Positions 1-8,274 are shown, counted from the first letter of the stretch. The stretch: DNA of 64,000 nt from Chitinophagales bacterium (GCA_018401955.1 JAGYJT010000015.1:1-64000); one strand, 5' to 3'. The notes: generated from the letters alone by a model not told the origin. Numbers and translations: made by a program.

Positions 1-89
1 TTATCATCTTTGGTGGTATGCTGCGGTTGCTGCTCGCACGAAGCCAAAAAGGTTATCAAGCTGAGGGATAGGAGGATATATTTTAGCAT
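1..89 (-). CDS. Putative lipoprotein, N-terminus only (runs off the window)
   Basis: The reverse strand has an ATG at 89-87 and 29 open codons to the window edge. The peptide begins MLKYILLSLSLITFL and continues into L-A-S-C, so Cys18 sits in a good lipobox: a short hydrophobic signal for export and lipid attachment, followed by a polar EQQPQHTTKDD stretch. Nothing more can be said about function because the body of the gene is outside the window. It is divergent from the gene at 163, with 73 bases between the two starts. That a gene starts here is fairly sure; its identity is unknown. Confidence 0.6.
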   Translation of the reverse strand, partial: MLKYILLSLSLITFLASCEQQPQHTTKDD

Positions 90-150
90 GGTAAGTGGTT
101 GATAATGTGAGCTTACAAATTACAGCGTTTATTCGTTTAAGTAAAATAGC

Positions 151-158
151 TATCTTAC
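151..158 (+). promoter_or_regulatory. -7 promoter box (TATCTTAC), 4 nt before ATG
   Basis: TATCTTAC matches the Bacteroidota -7 consensus TAnnTTTG in its TA and TT positions and lies exactly four bases before the ATG at 163. In this phylum transcription starts a few bases after the box, so the mRNA would begin at or next to the start codon. The same spacing occurs before the genes at 27809, 33623, 42256, 46936 and 48073. Confidence 0.45.
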
Positions 159-162
159 TAAC

Positions 163-558
163 ATGATTAAAAAAATCCTTTTACCCATCCTAATCGTTTT
201 TGCCATAGTTGGCGCCCTGTGGGGAGTACTCGAATGGATGGAGCACAGTAAATTACAATCGTTTGCCCAAAAACCGTATTGGGCGGTTTGCGAAAAGCAA
301 AACGAAAAGGGCAACTATACCTTCTACCTTTACAACGATTCTACTTTCCTGGCCATAGTGCCCGATAAAATCTTATCAGGAACTTACATTATGTCAGCTG
401 AAAAACTGAGGTTAAACTATGAAGGATTAGAAATACGTGCCGATGATGTGCATGTTTTTGAAACACCTGGTTGCGACAGTTGTATGCTAATACCGCATCA
501 ACACAACGGTTTTAAAGACCTTGTATTTGTTAGGAGAGCTGGTGTTGGGTTTGAGTAG
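163..558 (+). CDS. Small membrane-anchored protein of unknown function
   Basis: 131 residues. I do not recognise a family. Residues 5-25 form one hydrophobic segment (LLPILIVFAIVGALWGVLEW) that is either an uncleaved anchor or a signal peptide without a clear cleavage site. The rest is a small soluble domain with alternating hydrophobic residues, probably beta-rich (YWAVCEKQ, YTFYLYND, FLAIVPD). Cysteines near residues 43, 104 and 107, the last two as C-D-S-C, could form a disulfide outside the cytoplasm. It looks like a lipocalin-like or META-type small periplasmic domain, but that is only an impression. The start is supported by the promoter box ending four bases upstream. Confidence 0.7.
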   Translation: MIKKILLPILIVFAIVGALWGVLEWMEHSKLQSFAQKPYWAVCEKQNEKGNYTFYLYNDSTFLAIVPDKILSGTYIMSAEKLRLNYEGLEIRADDVHVFETPGCDSCMLIPHQHNGFKDLVFVRRAGVGFE

Positions 559-581
559 GTATAAAAATATTTCTTATTTAA

Positions 582-617
582 TCAGCACATTGGTACATTA
601 GCACATCAGCACATTAA
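582..617. repeat. Short degenerate tandem repeat upstream of the deacetylase gene
   Basis: The unit AGCACAT(TA) recurs about four times with small changes, ending just before the ATG at 624. Comparable short-period runs with different units lie before other genes in this window (around 1313, 8231, 43634, 53964 and 62163). Function unknown. Confidence 0.5.
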
Positions 618-623
618 GCAACC

Positions 624-1235
624 ATGTATTTACCTAGAACACCTGCCCTCATCCAAAAACTGTTCCCCGACTTGCTTTGCAGGGTGGAGGGCGAGGGCAA
701 TGTGGCATACCTTACCTTTGATGATGGCCCCACCCCGGGGGTAACGGAGGAGGTGCTGGATGTATTGGCACAATACGATGCCAAGGCAACGTTCTTTTGT
801 TTGGGCAGGCAAGTGGCGCATCACCCTGAGTTAAGTGCCCGCATAATTGCCGAGGGGCACCGTATGGGCAACCATAGTTATAGTCATCCGGATGGCTGGC
901 GCACCAGCACCCACCAATACTTAGAAGATGTAGCACTGGCTGACACGGTTATTGATGCCGACTTTTTCCGTCCGCCATACGGACGGCTTCGACCTGCGCA
1001 ATACACCGCGCTCAAAAAAAAATACCGAATAGTACTGTGGGATGTAATGCCGGGGGATTTTGATACCACCCGCAGCGCTGACGATTGCTACCAAATAATG
1101 CAACAGTATGTTACCCCTGGGTCTATTATCGTTTTGCATGATAGCCAAAAGGCTTACTCAAGGTTAAAGGAGATTTTGCCTAGGTTTTTGGAGGAGTTCA
1201 CCGCTAAGGGGTATCGGTTTGAGGCATTGCCATAA
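624..1235 (+). CDS. Polysaccharide deacetylase (NodB-type, carbohydrate esterase family 4)
   Basis: 203 residues, almost entirely one NodB homology domain. The five family motifs are all visible: TFDDGP at 31-36 (catalytic base and metal Asp), H84-x3-H88 in HSYSHPD (metal ligands), RPPYG at 116-120, W139-D140 with D145, and LHDS at 171-174 with the catalytic His172. The family removes N-acetyl (or O-acetyl) groups from peptidoglycan, chitin oligomers or other polysaccharides using a divalent metal. No signal peptide or membrane anchor is visible, so it is either cytoplasmic or exported by an unseen route. The substrate cannot be read from sequence. It stands alone in its orientation before tatD with about 140 bases between. 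Confidence 0.92.
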   Translation: MYLPRTPALIQKLFPDLLCRVEGEGNVAYLTFDDGPTPGVTEEVLDVLAQYDAKATFFCLGRQVAHHPELSARIIAEGHRMGNHSYSHPDGWRTSTHQYLEDVALADTVIDADFFRPPYGRLRPAQYTALKKKYRIVLWDVMPGDFDTTRSADDCYQIMQQYVTPGSIIVLHDSQKAYSRLKEILPRFLEEFTAKGYRFEALP

Positions 1236-1312
1236 AACCCTCACCTAGCCTCTCCCAGAGGGAGAGGGACTTACATGTTATGAGCAAATGACCACCAAAT
1301 CAGGCACTATCG

Positions 1313-1350
1313 CCAACCAGTAACCAATACACCAATAACCAATCAACCAA
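1313..1350. repeat. Short degenerate tandem repeat (AACCAATA/ACCAATC units)
   Basis: CCAGTAACCAATACACC then AATAACCAATCAACC: three imperfect copies of an ACCAAT(A/C) unit just ahead of the promoter box for tatD. A separate perfect 8-bp stem (CCTCTCCC-AGA-GGGAGAGG, 1249-1267) lies between this and the deacetylase stop; it lacks a T tract. Confidence 0.45.
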
Positions 1351-1356
1351 AATGCC

Positions 1357-1364
1357 TACCTTTA
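1357..1364 (+). promoter_or_regulatory. -7 promoter box (TACCTTTA) for tatD-like gene
   Basis: TACCTTTA fits TAnnTTTG except for the last base and lies 10 bases before the ATG at 1375, implying a very short leader. Confidence 0.4.
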
Positions 1365-1374
1365 CCACCCTATT

Positions 1375-2172
1375 ATGACATTAACCGATACGCATACACA
1401 CCTATACAGCAGCCGATTTGATGGCGACCGCGATGATATGATACAGCGTGCGCTGGATGCAGGTGTTACCCGTTTGTTTTTACCTAATATAGATTCAGCT
1501 TCCATACCCGGAATGATGGATTTGGTAAACCGCTACCCCAACAATTGCTTCCCAATGATGGGGCTACACCCCTGCCATGTAAAGGAAAATGTGGAGCAAG
1601 AACTGGAAACGGTGCGCCGATGGCTCTTTGATAAAGTTGATGATGCCGGAAACAAACAAGATGTTAACTTTTGTGCCGTGGGCGAGATTGGACTGGATTA
1701 CTATTGGGAGCTCACTTTTAAGGAGCAACAGAAGGAAGCCTTGAAAGAACAAACCCGCTGGGCAAAACAATTAGGCTTGCCCATCGTTATCCATAGCCGA
1801 GAGAGTTTTGATGATATTGCGGAGATATTGGAAAGCTTGGCCGACGAAAACCTGAAAGGGGTTTTCCATTGCTTTACCGGAACCGCTGCGCAAGCACGCC
1901 GCGCGATGGAAATGGGCTTCTTTTTGGGAATTGGAGGGGTAGCGACCTATAAAAATTCTGGTTTAACAGAAGTAATAAAAGAAATTGGGCTAGACCGAAT
2001 AATTTTAGAAACCGATGCCCCATATTTGACACCGGTACCCCACCGCGGAAAGCGCAATGAGAGCGCCTACGTTAGGTTTGTGGCAGATAAACTTGCCGAA
2101 ACAATGGGATTATCAACGGATGAAATAGCTGAAATAACTACCCAAAACAGCCGAAATTTGTTCGGTTTTTAA
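1375..2172 (+). CDS. TatD family metal-dependent hydrolase / DNase
   Basis: 265 residues, the usual length for this family, with a full TIM-barrel metallohydrolase signature: HxH at residues 7-9, His65 in GLHP, Glu104 in VGEIGLDYY, His140 in VIHSR, His165 in FHCF and Asp214 in LETDAPYL. TatD-like enzymes bind two divalent metals and act as 3'-to-5' DNases, with roles in DNA repair and in D-aminoacyl or nucleotide turnover proposed for different members. The protein has no signal peptide and should be cytoplasmic. No operon partner is apparent; the next element is tRNA-Ser. Family assignment is near certain, the exact substrate is not. Confidence 0.95.
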   Translation: MTLTDTHTHLYSSRFDGDRDDMIQRALDAGVTRLFLPNIDSASIPGMMDLVNRYPNNCFPMMGLHPCHVKENVEQELETVRRWLFDKVDDAGNKQDVNFCAVGEIGLDYYWELTFKEQQKEALKEQTRWAKQLGLPIVIHSRESFDDIAEILESLADENLKGVFHCFTGTAAQARRAMEMGFFLGIGGVATYKNSGLTEVIKEIGLDRIILETDAPYLTPVPHRGKRNESAYVRFVADKLAETMGLSTDEIAEITTQNSRNLFGF

Positions 2173-2260
2173 GGGATATATCGAGTTGTAACGTTAAATA
2201 TTTTAACACGCTTTTTGTTTATTGACTATTATTTTGAAATTTTGTGGCTTATCTCTGTAC

Positions 2261-2351
2261 GGAGAGATGTCCGAGTGGTCGAAGGAGCACGCCTGGAAAG
2301 TGTGTATATCCCAAAAGGGTATCGAGGGTTCGAATCCCTCTCTCTCCGCCA
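2261..2351 (+). tRNA. tRNA-Ser (anticodon GGA)
   Basis: A complete class II tRNA. The 7-bp acceptor stem pairs GGAGAGA (2261-2267) with TCTCTCC (2341-2347); G73 is followed by an encoded CCA (2349-2351). The anticodon stem is CACGC/GTGTG around the loop CTGGAAA, giving anticodon GGA (reads UCC and UCU). A long variable arm (ATCCC-AAAA-GGGTA region) marks it as serine type, and the T arm GAGGG-TTCGAAT-CCCTC is perfect. It lies between tatD and the exb operon. Confidence 0.97.
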
Positions 2352-2409
2352 GGCATGAACCATTAACTTATAAAACAAACTAAATACCCACAATTAAACC
2401 CTTTTCACC

Positions 2410-3252
2410 ATGAAAAAGCTTTTGGCTGTAATAGCAATTTTCAGCTTCTTTACCGTTAACAACGTGTATGTAGCAAGCGCCCAAACAGGCGAGGATTCAA
2501 CTACCACTACCGCAGTTGATTCTCCAGCAAACAACACTGCAAGCACTGCACCTGATGTAGTAGCTCCAGCAGAAGAAGAAGAGGATGCTCCGGCAGCAGC
2601 ACCTGAGGAAGCTGAAGGTTTCCACGAAATTGTAAAGAAGCGTTTTATTGAAGGTGGTGCCACCTTTATGTCGTTCGTATTGATTTGTTTGATTCTAGGT
2701 CTTGCCTTCGTTATCGAGCGTATCATTTCATTGAACTTGGCATCTACCAACACCCGCAAATTGTTGTTGGCCGTTGAAGAGCGTGTAAAGGCTGGTGACG
2801 TTAACGGTGCTAAAGAGCTTTGCCGTGCACAGCGTGGCCCTATCGCAAGCATTTTCTACCAAGGCCTTGACCGTGTAAACGAAGGTCCGGAAGTAGTTGA
2901 GAAATCGATTATTGCCTACGGTGGTGTACAAATGGGTCTATTGGAGCGTGGTCTTCCTTGGATTTCATTGTTTATCGCTCTAGCCCCGATGTTGGGTTTC
3001 ATGGGTACGGTACTAGGTATGATTGATGCCTTTGACGCGATTGCAAAGGCTGGTGATATTAACCCTACCATTGTAGCCGACGGTATTAAAGTGGCACTAT
3101 TGACCACCGTATTCGGTCTATTGGTAGCGATTATCCTACAAGTATTTTACAACTACATTATGTCAAAAATTGACGGAATCATCAACAACATGGAAGATTC
3201 TTCAATCAGCTTTATGGACATTTTGTTGAAGTATAACGTATTCAAAAAATAA
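2410..3252 (+). CDS. exbB: ExbB/TolQ/MotA-type proton channel subunit
   Basis: 280 residues. A cleavable signal peptide (cut after A-S-A-Q, about residue 25) is followed by an Ala/Pro/Glu-rich acidic linker to about residue 70, an arrangement typical of Bacteroidota ExbB. Three membrane segments follow at about 82-104, 176-196 (LFIALAPMLGFMGTVLG, the conserved MotA/TolQ core) and 212-236 (KVALLTTVFGLLVAI). With ExbD it forms the motor that uses the proton gradient to energise TonB or Tol work at the outer membrane. It is the first gene of a tight four-gene operon (gaps of 2, 10 and 3 bases). ExbB and TolQ cannot be separated by sequence alone, but two ExbD genes and no TolB/Pal nearby favour the TonB role. 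Confidence 0.93.
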   Translation: MKKLLAVIAIFSFFTVNNVYVASAQTGEDSTTTTAVDSPANNTASTAPDVVAPAEEEEDAPAAAPEEAEGFHEIVKKRFIEGGATFMSFVLICLILGLAFVIERIISLNLASTNTRKLLLAVEERVKAGDVNGAKELCRAQRGPIASIFYQGLDRVNEGPEVVEKSIIAYGGVQMGLLERGLPWISLFIALAPMLGFMGTVLGMIDAFDAIAKAGDINPTIVADGIKVALLTTVFGLLVAIILQVFYNYIMSKIDGIINNMEDSSISFMDILLKYNVFKK

Positions 3253-3254
3253 TC

Positions 3255-3599
3255 ATGGACGAATTTAGCATAACATTTGGTATGTACGGCATATTAGTGT
3301 CGTACGCCTTACTAGCGGTGGCTACACTCGGCTTTATTGGTTTTGAGTTGTTTCACTTGGCTACCAACCTAAAAGACTCAAAAGGCCAATTGGCTGGTGC
3401 TGGTTCACTAATCGTGATATTAGGCCTTGGTTGGGCATTAGGTTCTGGCGACTTTACCTTTGCCGGCATGGAGAAGTTTGAAATGACTGAAAGCTCCATC
3501 CGCCTAGTTGACATGGGTATTATTACTACCTACATTCTATTGATCATCGCCACCATTGGCTTGGTTGCCGATCTGCTTTTAAGTATAGTAAAGAGATAA
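3255..3599 (+). CDS. Small three-helix membrane protein of the exb operon
   Basis: 114 residues with three clear hydrophobic segments at about 8-28, 48-66 and 88-112 and a short charged loop with LKDSKGQ between the first two. I do not recognise a named family. It begins two bases after the exbB stop and lies inside the exbB-exbD operon, so it is translationally linked and probably an accessory subunit or assembly factor of the energising complex. Similar small membrane genes occur at this place in other Bacteroidota, as far as I recall; that is memory, not a search. Confidence 0.8.
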   Translation: MDEFSITFGMYGILVSYALLAVATLGFIGFELFHLATNLKDSKGQLAGAGSLIVILGLGWALGSGDFTFAGMEKFEMTESSIRLVDMGIITTYILLIIATIGLVADLLLSIVKR

Positions 3600-3609
3600 T
3601 TGCTCCATT

Positions 3610-4185
3610 ATGGCAAGAAGAAATAAACAAGGTGCAGGCGAGATTAATGCAAGCTCGATGGCAGATATTGCCTTCTTGCTGCTTATTTTCTTCCTAGTTA
3701 CCACCACTATCGATTATGATAAGGGTATACTGCACAAGTTGCCGCCAATAACTGAAGAACCGCCTGACAACGTTCAGAGTAATAAGCGTAACACCATGGT
3801 GGTGCTTATTAACTCAAGAGACCAACTGTTGGTGAACAACGAGAACGTAAGCGTTAAAAAGCTTAGGAGCCGTGCAAAGCAGTTTTTGAACAACAATGGC
3901 CGTAACCCTAAATGGTCAGTAAGTCCTGATGAAGCGATTATTTCACTTCAAAATGACCGAGGTACCTCTTACGGTTTGTACTTGCAGGTGCAAAACGAAT
4001 TGAAAGCTGCTTACCGTGAACTGCGAGACGAGTATGCCTTACAGAAGTATGGTAACAAGTTTGAAGACCTAAAGGTAATAGCCAAAGAAAGTGGATTGGC
4101 CAGGGATAAGGAAAAGGTAGAGGATGTTGCTGACCATTTCCCAATGCGCCTATCAGAGGCCGAACCAAAATCTATAGGAGAATAA
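3610..4185 (+). CDS. exbD: ExbD/TolR family protein (first copy)
   Basis: 191 residues. A short cytoplasmic N-terminus (MARRNKQGAGEINASSM) leads into one membrane helix (ADIAFLLLIFFLVTTTI) carrying Asp19, the proton-carrying residue of the family. The remaining 150 residues form the periplasmic domain, longer than the roughly 140-residue ExbD of enterobacteria and rich in charged residues toward the C-terminus, as in many Bacteroidota homologues. It works with ExbB as part of the proton-driven motor. Position: third gene of the operon, three bases before the second ExbD. Confidence 0.92.
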   Translation: MARRNKQGAGEINASSMADIAFLLLIFFLVTTTIDYDKGILHKLPPITEEPPDNVQSNKRNTMVVLINSRDQLLVNNENVSVKKLRSRAKQFLNNNGRNPKWSVSPDEAIISLQNDRGTSYGLYLQVQNELKAAYRELRDEYALQKYGNKFEDLKVIAKESGLARDKEKVEDVADHFPMRLSEAEPKSIGE

Positions 4186-4188
4186 GAC

Positions 4189-4677
4189 ATGGCAAAATTC
4201 ACACAGAAAGGCAAGAAAGGTTTGCCAGCGATTTCAACAGCTTCGTTGCCCGATATTATCTTTATTCTATTGTTCTTTTTCATGGTGGTAACCGTGATGC
4301 GAGAAACAGAACTTAAGGTAAAAAACGTGTTACCTAAAGCTACGGAGTTGACCAAGCTGGAAAACAAAGAATTGGTGTCGTACATCTACATTGGTGAACC
4401 TACTGAGCAGTACGTTGCTAAATTTGGTGATGCACCTCGTGTTCAATTGAACGATTCGTATGCCAACACCAACGAGATTGGTACTTTTGTTTTCGCTGAG
4501 CGTGCAAAACTGCCCACTACCGAAATGCGCGGTGCAATGGTTTTTGCGCTTCGTATTGACGAAGATGTGAAAATGGGTATCGTTACGGATGTAAAATACC
4601 AATTGCGAAAAGTAAATGCATTCAAAATTAACTACTCTGCCCGCCCTGATGAGGGTGCGATAACACAAGGTGAGTAA
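4189..4677 (+). CDS. exbD: ExbD/TolR family protein (second copy)
   Basis: 162 residues. The N-terminus GLPAISTASLPDIIFILLFFF holds the membrane helix with Asp22 as the conserved acidic residue. The periplasmic part differs markedly from the first ExbD, so the two are diverged paralogues rather than a recent duplication. Two ExbD-type subunits in one operon suggest a mixed ExbD dimer inside the ExbB ring, which is an inference. It is the last gene of the operon, followed by a terminator hairpin at 4686-4720. Confidence 0.91.
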   Translation: MAKFTQKGKKGLPAISTASLPDIIFILLFFFMVVTVMRETELKVKNVLPKATELTKLENKELVSYIYIGEPTEQYVAKFGDAPRVQLNDSYANTNEIGTFVFAERAKLPTTEMRGAMVFALRIDEDVKMGIVTDVKYQLRKVNAFKINYSARPDEGAITQGE

Positions 4678-4685
4678 TCTTAGTT

Positions 4686-4720
4686 AAAGGTATTCGAGAA
4701 TTGACTATAATACCTTTTTT
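4686..4720 (+). terminator. Intrinsic terminator of the exb operon
   Basis: AAAGGTATT (4686-4694) pairs with AATACCTTT (4709-4717) across a 14-base loop and runs into six T in total. It starts nine bases after the last exb stop codon. The stem is AT-rich, so efficiency is uncertain. Confidence 0.6.
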
Positions 4721-4783
4721 CGTTTAATACATTTATTAAATAATTAATTACTATTAATTTCCAAAACGGGTAAATCTCAAAAC

Positions 4784-5314
4784 ATGAAAAAAGTACTACT
4801 ATCTCTATTTGTAGTTTTTGCATTTGTAGCAACTACATTTGGTCAAAACGACCGAATCACTTTCCACAATGGTAAAATCATTGAAGGAAAGGTTATTAAA
4901 CTTGAAGAGTTCACCATCGTTTTTAAGTATGTTGGCGAAGATGCCGAACAAACTATCTCTAAATTACTTGTTGGCCAAATAGTATATAGCAGTGGTCGTG
5001 TAGAGCAAGTTACCGAGAAGATTGTTATCAATGGTAAAGAAGATTGGGAAAAAGTTGAAGTATTGCTAGACAAGAGCCAAATAGTTGGTTTAACCAAAGT
5101 TGACGAAGTGCAAGGCAAAACCACAGCTTTCTTTTCCGGCTATACTAGCGCATCTGGTACTGACAAACGTTCGATGAAGAAGTTGTTGGAAGCCGCTGCG
5201 GCTCTTAATTGCCCTTTTGTTTACATTACCGCAGACAAAGATGCTAAAGGTGGCATGCAGTCTGGAGCATATGGTGCACAAGGCAACAAAAAAGGTATTG
5301 CTTACAAATACTAA
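4784..5314 (+). CDS. Secreted protein of unknown function
   Basis: 176 residues with a clear signal peptide (MKKVLLSLFVVFAFVATTFG, cut before Q21). No family recognised with confidence. Residues 22-90 read like a small beta-barrel: ITFHNGKIIEGKVIKLEEFTI is reminiscent of the SH3-like pattern where a gene product answers to 'transcript of conserved X-G-K-I'. Residues 115-150 (KRSMKKLLEAAAALNCPFVYIT) resemble the alpha/beta end of small YbjQ or DUF4156-like domains in which a helix precedes a hydrophobic strand. The C-terminus is rich in Gly, Ala and Lys. It is separated from the exb operon by a terminator and is probably transcribed alone, ending at the bidirectional terminator shared with uvrB. 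Confidence 0.75.
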   Translation: MKKVLLSLFVVFAFVATTFGQNDRITFHNGKIIEGKVIKLEEFTIVFKYVGEDAEQTISKLLVGQIVYSSGRVEQVTEKIVINGKEDWEKVEVLLDKSQIVGLTKVDEVQGKTTAFFSGYTSASGTDKRSMKKLLEAAAALNCPFVYITADKDAKGGMQSGAYGAQGNKKGIAYKY

Positions 5315-5334
5315 TATTCCTCCTTTAATAGCAT

Positions 5335-5371
5335 AAAAAAAGCCCCCGAGCAATGCTCGGGGGCTTTTTTT
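5335..5371. terminator. Bidirectional intrinsic terminator
   Basis: A perfect 11-bp GC-rich stem, AGCCCCCGAGC (5341-5351) with GCTCGGGGGCT (5355-5365), triloop AAT, preceded by six A and followed by six T. It lies between the convergent gene ending at 5314 and uvrB ending at 5375 and can serve both strands. Confidence 0.95.
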
Positions 5372-5374
5372 ATT

Positions 5375-7402
5375 TTACACCGTCTCCAGCTTCTTCTGCA
5401 AAGCAAACATCTCATCGCGTAGGCGGGCGGCTTCCACAAAATCGAGGTCTTTGGCTGCTGTTTCCATTTGCTTTTTAGTGCTCTTTATCAGTTTCTCTAT
5501 CTGGTCTTTGTTGAGGTATTCCATTACCGGGTCGGCTGCAATACCCAAGCTGGTTTCAGGCTCTAGGTATGGCTTCGGTTCTTTTTGCGCCCTTATGTCA
5601 AGTACGCTGGTTTGTTTCATTATCTGCTCGCGGGTTTTGGCCAGGCTGGTAGGTACAATGTTATTATCAATATTGTACTGCACCTGTTTTTCGCGGCGGC
5701 GGTCGGTTTCGTCAATGGTTTTGCGCATGCTGTCCGTTATTTTATCAGCATACATAATTACACGGCCATTGATATTTCGCGCCGCACGGCCTGCCGTTTG
5801 CGTTAGCGAGCGCTCCGAGCGCAAGAAACCCTCTTTATCGGCATCCATAATGGCCACCAACGATACTTCGGGCAAATCAAGACCCTCACGCAACAGGTTT
5901 ACACCTATCAGTACATCAAACACACCCAGTCGCAGGTCCCTCAGTATCTCTACCCTTTCTAGCGTATCCACTTCACTATGTATGTAGCGGCACTTAATGC
6001 TCAAGCGGGTCATATACTTACTTAGCTCCTCGGCCATTCGTTTGGTTAGCGTAGTTACCAGTACACGGTCGCCACGCATAATGGTTTCATCCGCCTCTTC
6101 CAACAAATCATCCACTTGATTTATGCATGGGCGTACCTCGATAACAGGGTCGAGCAGGCCAGTAGGGCGCACAATTTGCTCAACCACTACGCCTTCGGTT
6201 TGCTCTAGTTCGTAATTGGCTGGTGTAGCACTTACATACACCACTTGGTTTACTAAGTTCTCAAACTCATTAAAGCTCAGCGGACGGTTATCCAATGCCG
6301 ATGGCAAGCGGAAACCATACTCCACCAAATTCATTTTACGGGCACGGTCGCCACCGCTCATGCCGCCAATTTGCGGAATGGTCACGTGGCTTTCATCTAC
6401 CACCAACAAAAAGTCATCGGGGAAATAATCCAACAAACAGAAAGGCCTGTCGCCTGGGTTACGCCTATCCAAAAAGCGGGAATAGTTCTCAATGCCTGAG
6501 CAATAACCCAGCTCTTTAATCATCTCTAGGTCAAAGTTGGTGCGCTCTTCCAAGCGTTTCGCCTCTAGGTGCTTACCGATGGATTTAAAGTAATCCACCT
6601 GCTCTTGCATCTCAAAGCGTATTTCATCTAGCACGGTACCAAATTGGTCCTTTGGTGCCATATACATATTGGCCGGGAAAATGGCCACATCTTGCAAGTC
6701 TTCAATTTTATTGCCTGTATCGGGCTCAAAAGTCCGCATCTCTTCAATCTCATCACCAAAAAAGGTAATACGCACACAGTGGTCGGCATACGGAAGAAAT
6801 ATATCCACTGAGTCGCCACGCACCCTAAAGGTGCCTCTAGTAAGATTCAAGTCCGAGCGGGAGTATAAGCAATCAACCAAATGGTACAGCACACTGTTGC
6901 GAGTAATTTCTTGCCCAACAGCCAAGCGCAAAATGCGCTCTTTAAACTGAAACGGGTTGCCCAAGCCATATATGCACGATACGGATGCCACCACCACAAT
7001 ATCGCGCCTACCAGAAAGCAGGGAAGAAGTACTGCGCAGGCGGAGCTTTTCAACCTCATCGTTAATGCTTAAATCCTTTTCGATATAAACACCCGTGCTC
7101 GGTACAAAAGCCTCAGGTTGGTAATAATCGTAGTACGATACAAAATAATTTACCGAGTTGTCGGGGAAAAACTGCTTGAATTCCCCATACAATTGAGCTA
7201 CCAAGGTTTTGTTATGGCTGAGTATCAACGTAGGTTTTTGCACCTGCTGTATGACGTTGGCAATAGTAAACGTTTTACCCGAACCAGTAACGCCCAGCAG
7301 GGTTTGCGCCTTATCACCACGCAGTATGCCCTCAGTAAGTTGTTGGATGGCCTGCGGCTGATCGCCAGTAGGTTTATAATCTGATACTATCTGAAATTTC
7401 AT
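5375..7402 (-). CDS. uvrB: UvrABC excinuclease subunit B
   Basis: 675 residues, the normal full length. The Walker A motif GVTGSGKT is at 37-44, the beta-hairpin that clamps damaged DNA is in the YDYYQPEAFVP region near residue 95, and the DESH helicase box (DESHVTIPQIGGM) and the late helicase motifs (VNLLREGLDLPEVSLV, QTAGRAARN) are intact. The last 40 residues form the UVR coiled-coil motif that binds UvrC. UvrB receives DNA lesions from UvrA, verifies damage and loads UvrC for nucleotide excision repair. A -7 box TAGATTTG sits seven bases before the ATG. Monocistronic, ending in the shared terminator. Confidence 0.99.
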   Translation of the reverse strand: MKFQIVSDYKPTGDQPQAIQQLTEGILRGDKAQTLLGVTGSGKTFTIANVIQQVQKPTLILSHNKTLVAQLYGEFKQFFPDNSVNYFVSYYDYYQPEAFVPSTGVYIEKDLSINDEVEKLRLRSTSSLLSGRRDIVVVASVSCIYGLGNPFQFKERILRLAVGQEITRNSVLYHLVDCLYSRSDLNLTRGTFRVRGDSVDIFLPYADHCVRITFFGDEIEEMRTFEPDTGNKIEDLQDVAIFPANMYMAPKDQFGTVLDEIRFEMQEQVDYFKSIGKHLEAKRLEERTNFDLEMIKELGYCSGIENYSRFLDRRNPGDRPFCLLDYFPDDFLLVVDESHVTIPQIGGMSGGDRARKMNLVEYGFRLPSALDNRPLSFNEFENLVNQVVYVSATPANYELEQTEGVVVEQIVRPTGLLDPVIEVRPCINQVDDLLEEADETIMRGDRVLVTTLTKRMAEELSKYMTRLSIKCRYIHSEVDTLERVEILRDLRLGVFDVLIGVNLLREGLDLPEVSLVAIMDADKEGFLRSERSLTQTAGRAARNINGRVIMYADKITDSMRKTIDETDRRREKQVQYNIDNNIVPTSLAKTREQIMKQTSVLDIRAQKEPKPYLEPETSLGIAADPVMEYLNKDQIEKLIKSTKKQMETAAKDLDFVEAARLRDEMFALQKKLETV

Positions 7403-7409
7403 AGATACC

Positions 7410-7417
7410 CAAATCTA
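7410..7417 (-). promoter_or_regulatory. -7 promoter box (TAGATTTG) of uvrB
   Basis: On the minus strand TAGATTTG is an exact match to TAnnTTTG and ends seven bases before the uvrB ATG. The mRNA leader would be about zero to three bases. Confidence 0.5.
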
Positions 7418-7597
7418 CATAAACGCAGGCAAGGGTTAAGTAGTTTCAGTAAAAATAAAATTGATTGATGTACCAATTTGTCGGAACCATGATTAAAAAA
7501 AAGGATTGGTTGATTGGAAAAGGATTTCAATTATAGGTGTAGCTATTTTAACCACTCACATTGAAGTATCTTTATCGTATTCATAAAAAACAGGGCA

Positions 7598-8182
7598 ATG
7601 CTTCAATCAATAATTGATTTCTTACCGTTATTCATCACTGTTTTATTTATAACAATGGTGCTGGAAATAATAAGTGGGCAATACTTTTATGGCAGCCTTT
7701 TTAAGTGGGGCATTCCTATTATCAGACGTACTTTACACCTGCCCAACCACAATATAAAATTACCCATTGGCGATAAAGTGGAAATGGAGGAGGGGGCTTA
7801 TAAATTCATGGATAGCGATACCATATTTTGCCGGTTCCTGCAGAATGAATTTTCATTTCGCTACAAGAACCCCATTTTATTGTTAAAAATTACGGCTTGC
7901 ATTAAAAGGGACAAAAAAATCGTTTCTGTTGTAGCCCGAATGCACATAGCACTTACATTGCTTGTTGTTTTCTTTTACTCTTCACTACTGGCAATTGCGA
8001 CACTTGTTTACGCCAACCTTATAATATTGGGTACCATACTTTTCTTAGCGCTTATGGTTATTCTCATTTCATTACGCTCATGGTACAAAAACACAATTAT
8101 CAAAGTTGACTTGCTACAAACCGAACTATCTAAACTGCTTGAAGGGCTGGCAAACGAAGTACCTCAGCAAGATTATCAATAA
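7598..8182 (+). CDS. Membrane protein of unknown function
   Basis: 194 residues. Hydrophobic segments lie at about 5-23 (IIDFLPLFITVLFITMVLEI), 112-132 and 137-157, so two or three membrane helices with a cytoplasmic or periplasmic domain between the first and second. That middle part (residues 45-110) contains the phrases IPIGDKVEMEEGAYKF-like and CRFLQNEFSFRYKNP; the last 35 residues look like a coiled coil (VDLLQTELSKLLEGL). I do not recognise the family. A box TATCTTTA lies at 7567-7574, 23 bases before the ATG, supporting this start. It is a single gene between uvrB (divergent) and dcd. Confidence 0.75.
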   Translation: MLQSIIDFLPLFITVLFITMVLEIISGQYFYGSLFKWGIPIIRRTLHLPNHNIKLPIGDKVEMEEGAYKFMDSDTIFCRFLQNEFSFRYKNPILLLKITACIKRDKKIVSVVARMHIALTLLVVFFYSSLLAIATLVYANLIILGTILFLALMVILISLRSWYKNTIIKVDLLQTELSKLLEGLANEVPQQDYQ

Positions 8183-8274
8183 GCATCGGGTTATTATCAG
8201 CGCCCAAATCACAAACCTTTTTTACATATCCAAAGTCTTGTGTCTTGTGCCTATTATCTTGTGTCTATTTTGAT

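Noticed and set aside
1249..1267. Terminator after the polysaccharide deacetylase gene
   Set aside because: A perfect 8-bp stem exists but no T tract follows; it resembles the CCTCTCCC-type dispersed hairpins instead.
5451..5987. 178-codon open frame on the plus strand
   Set aside because: Antisense to uvrB with Ser/Arg-rich shadow composition.
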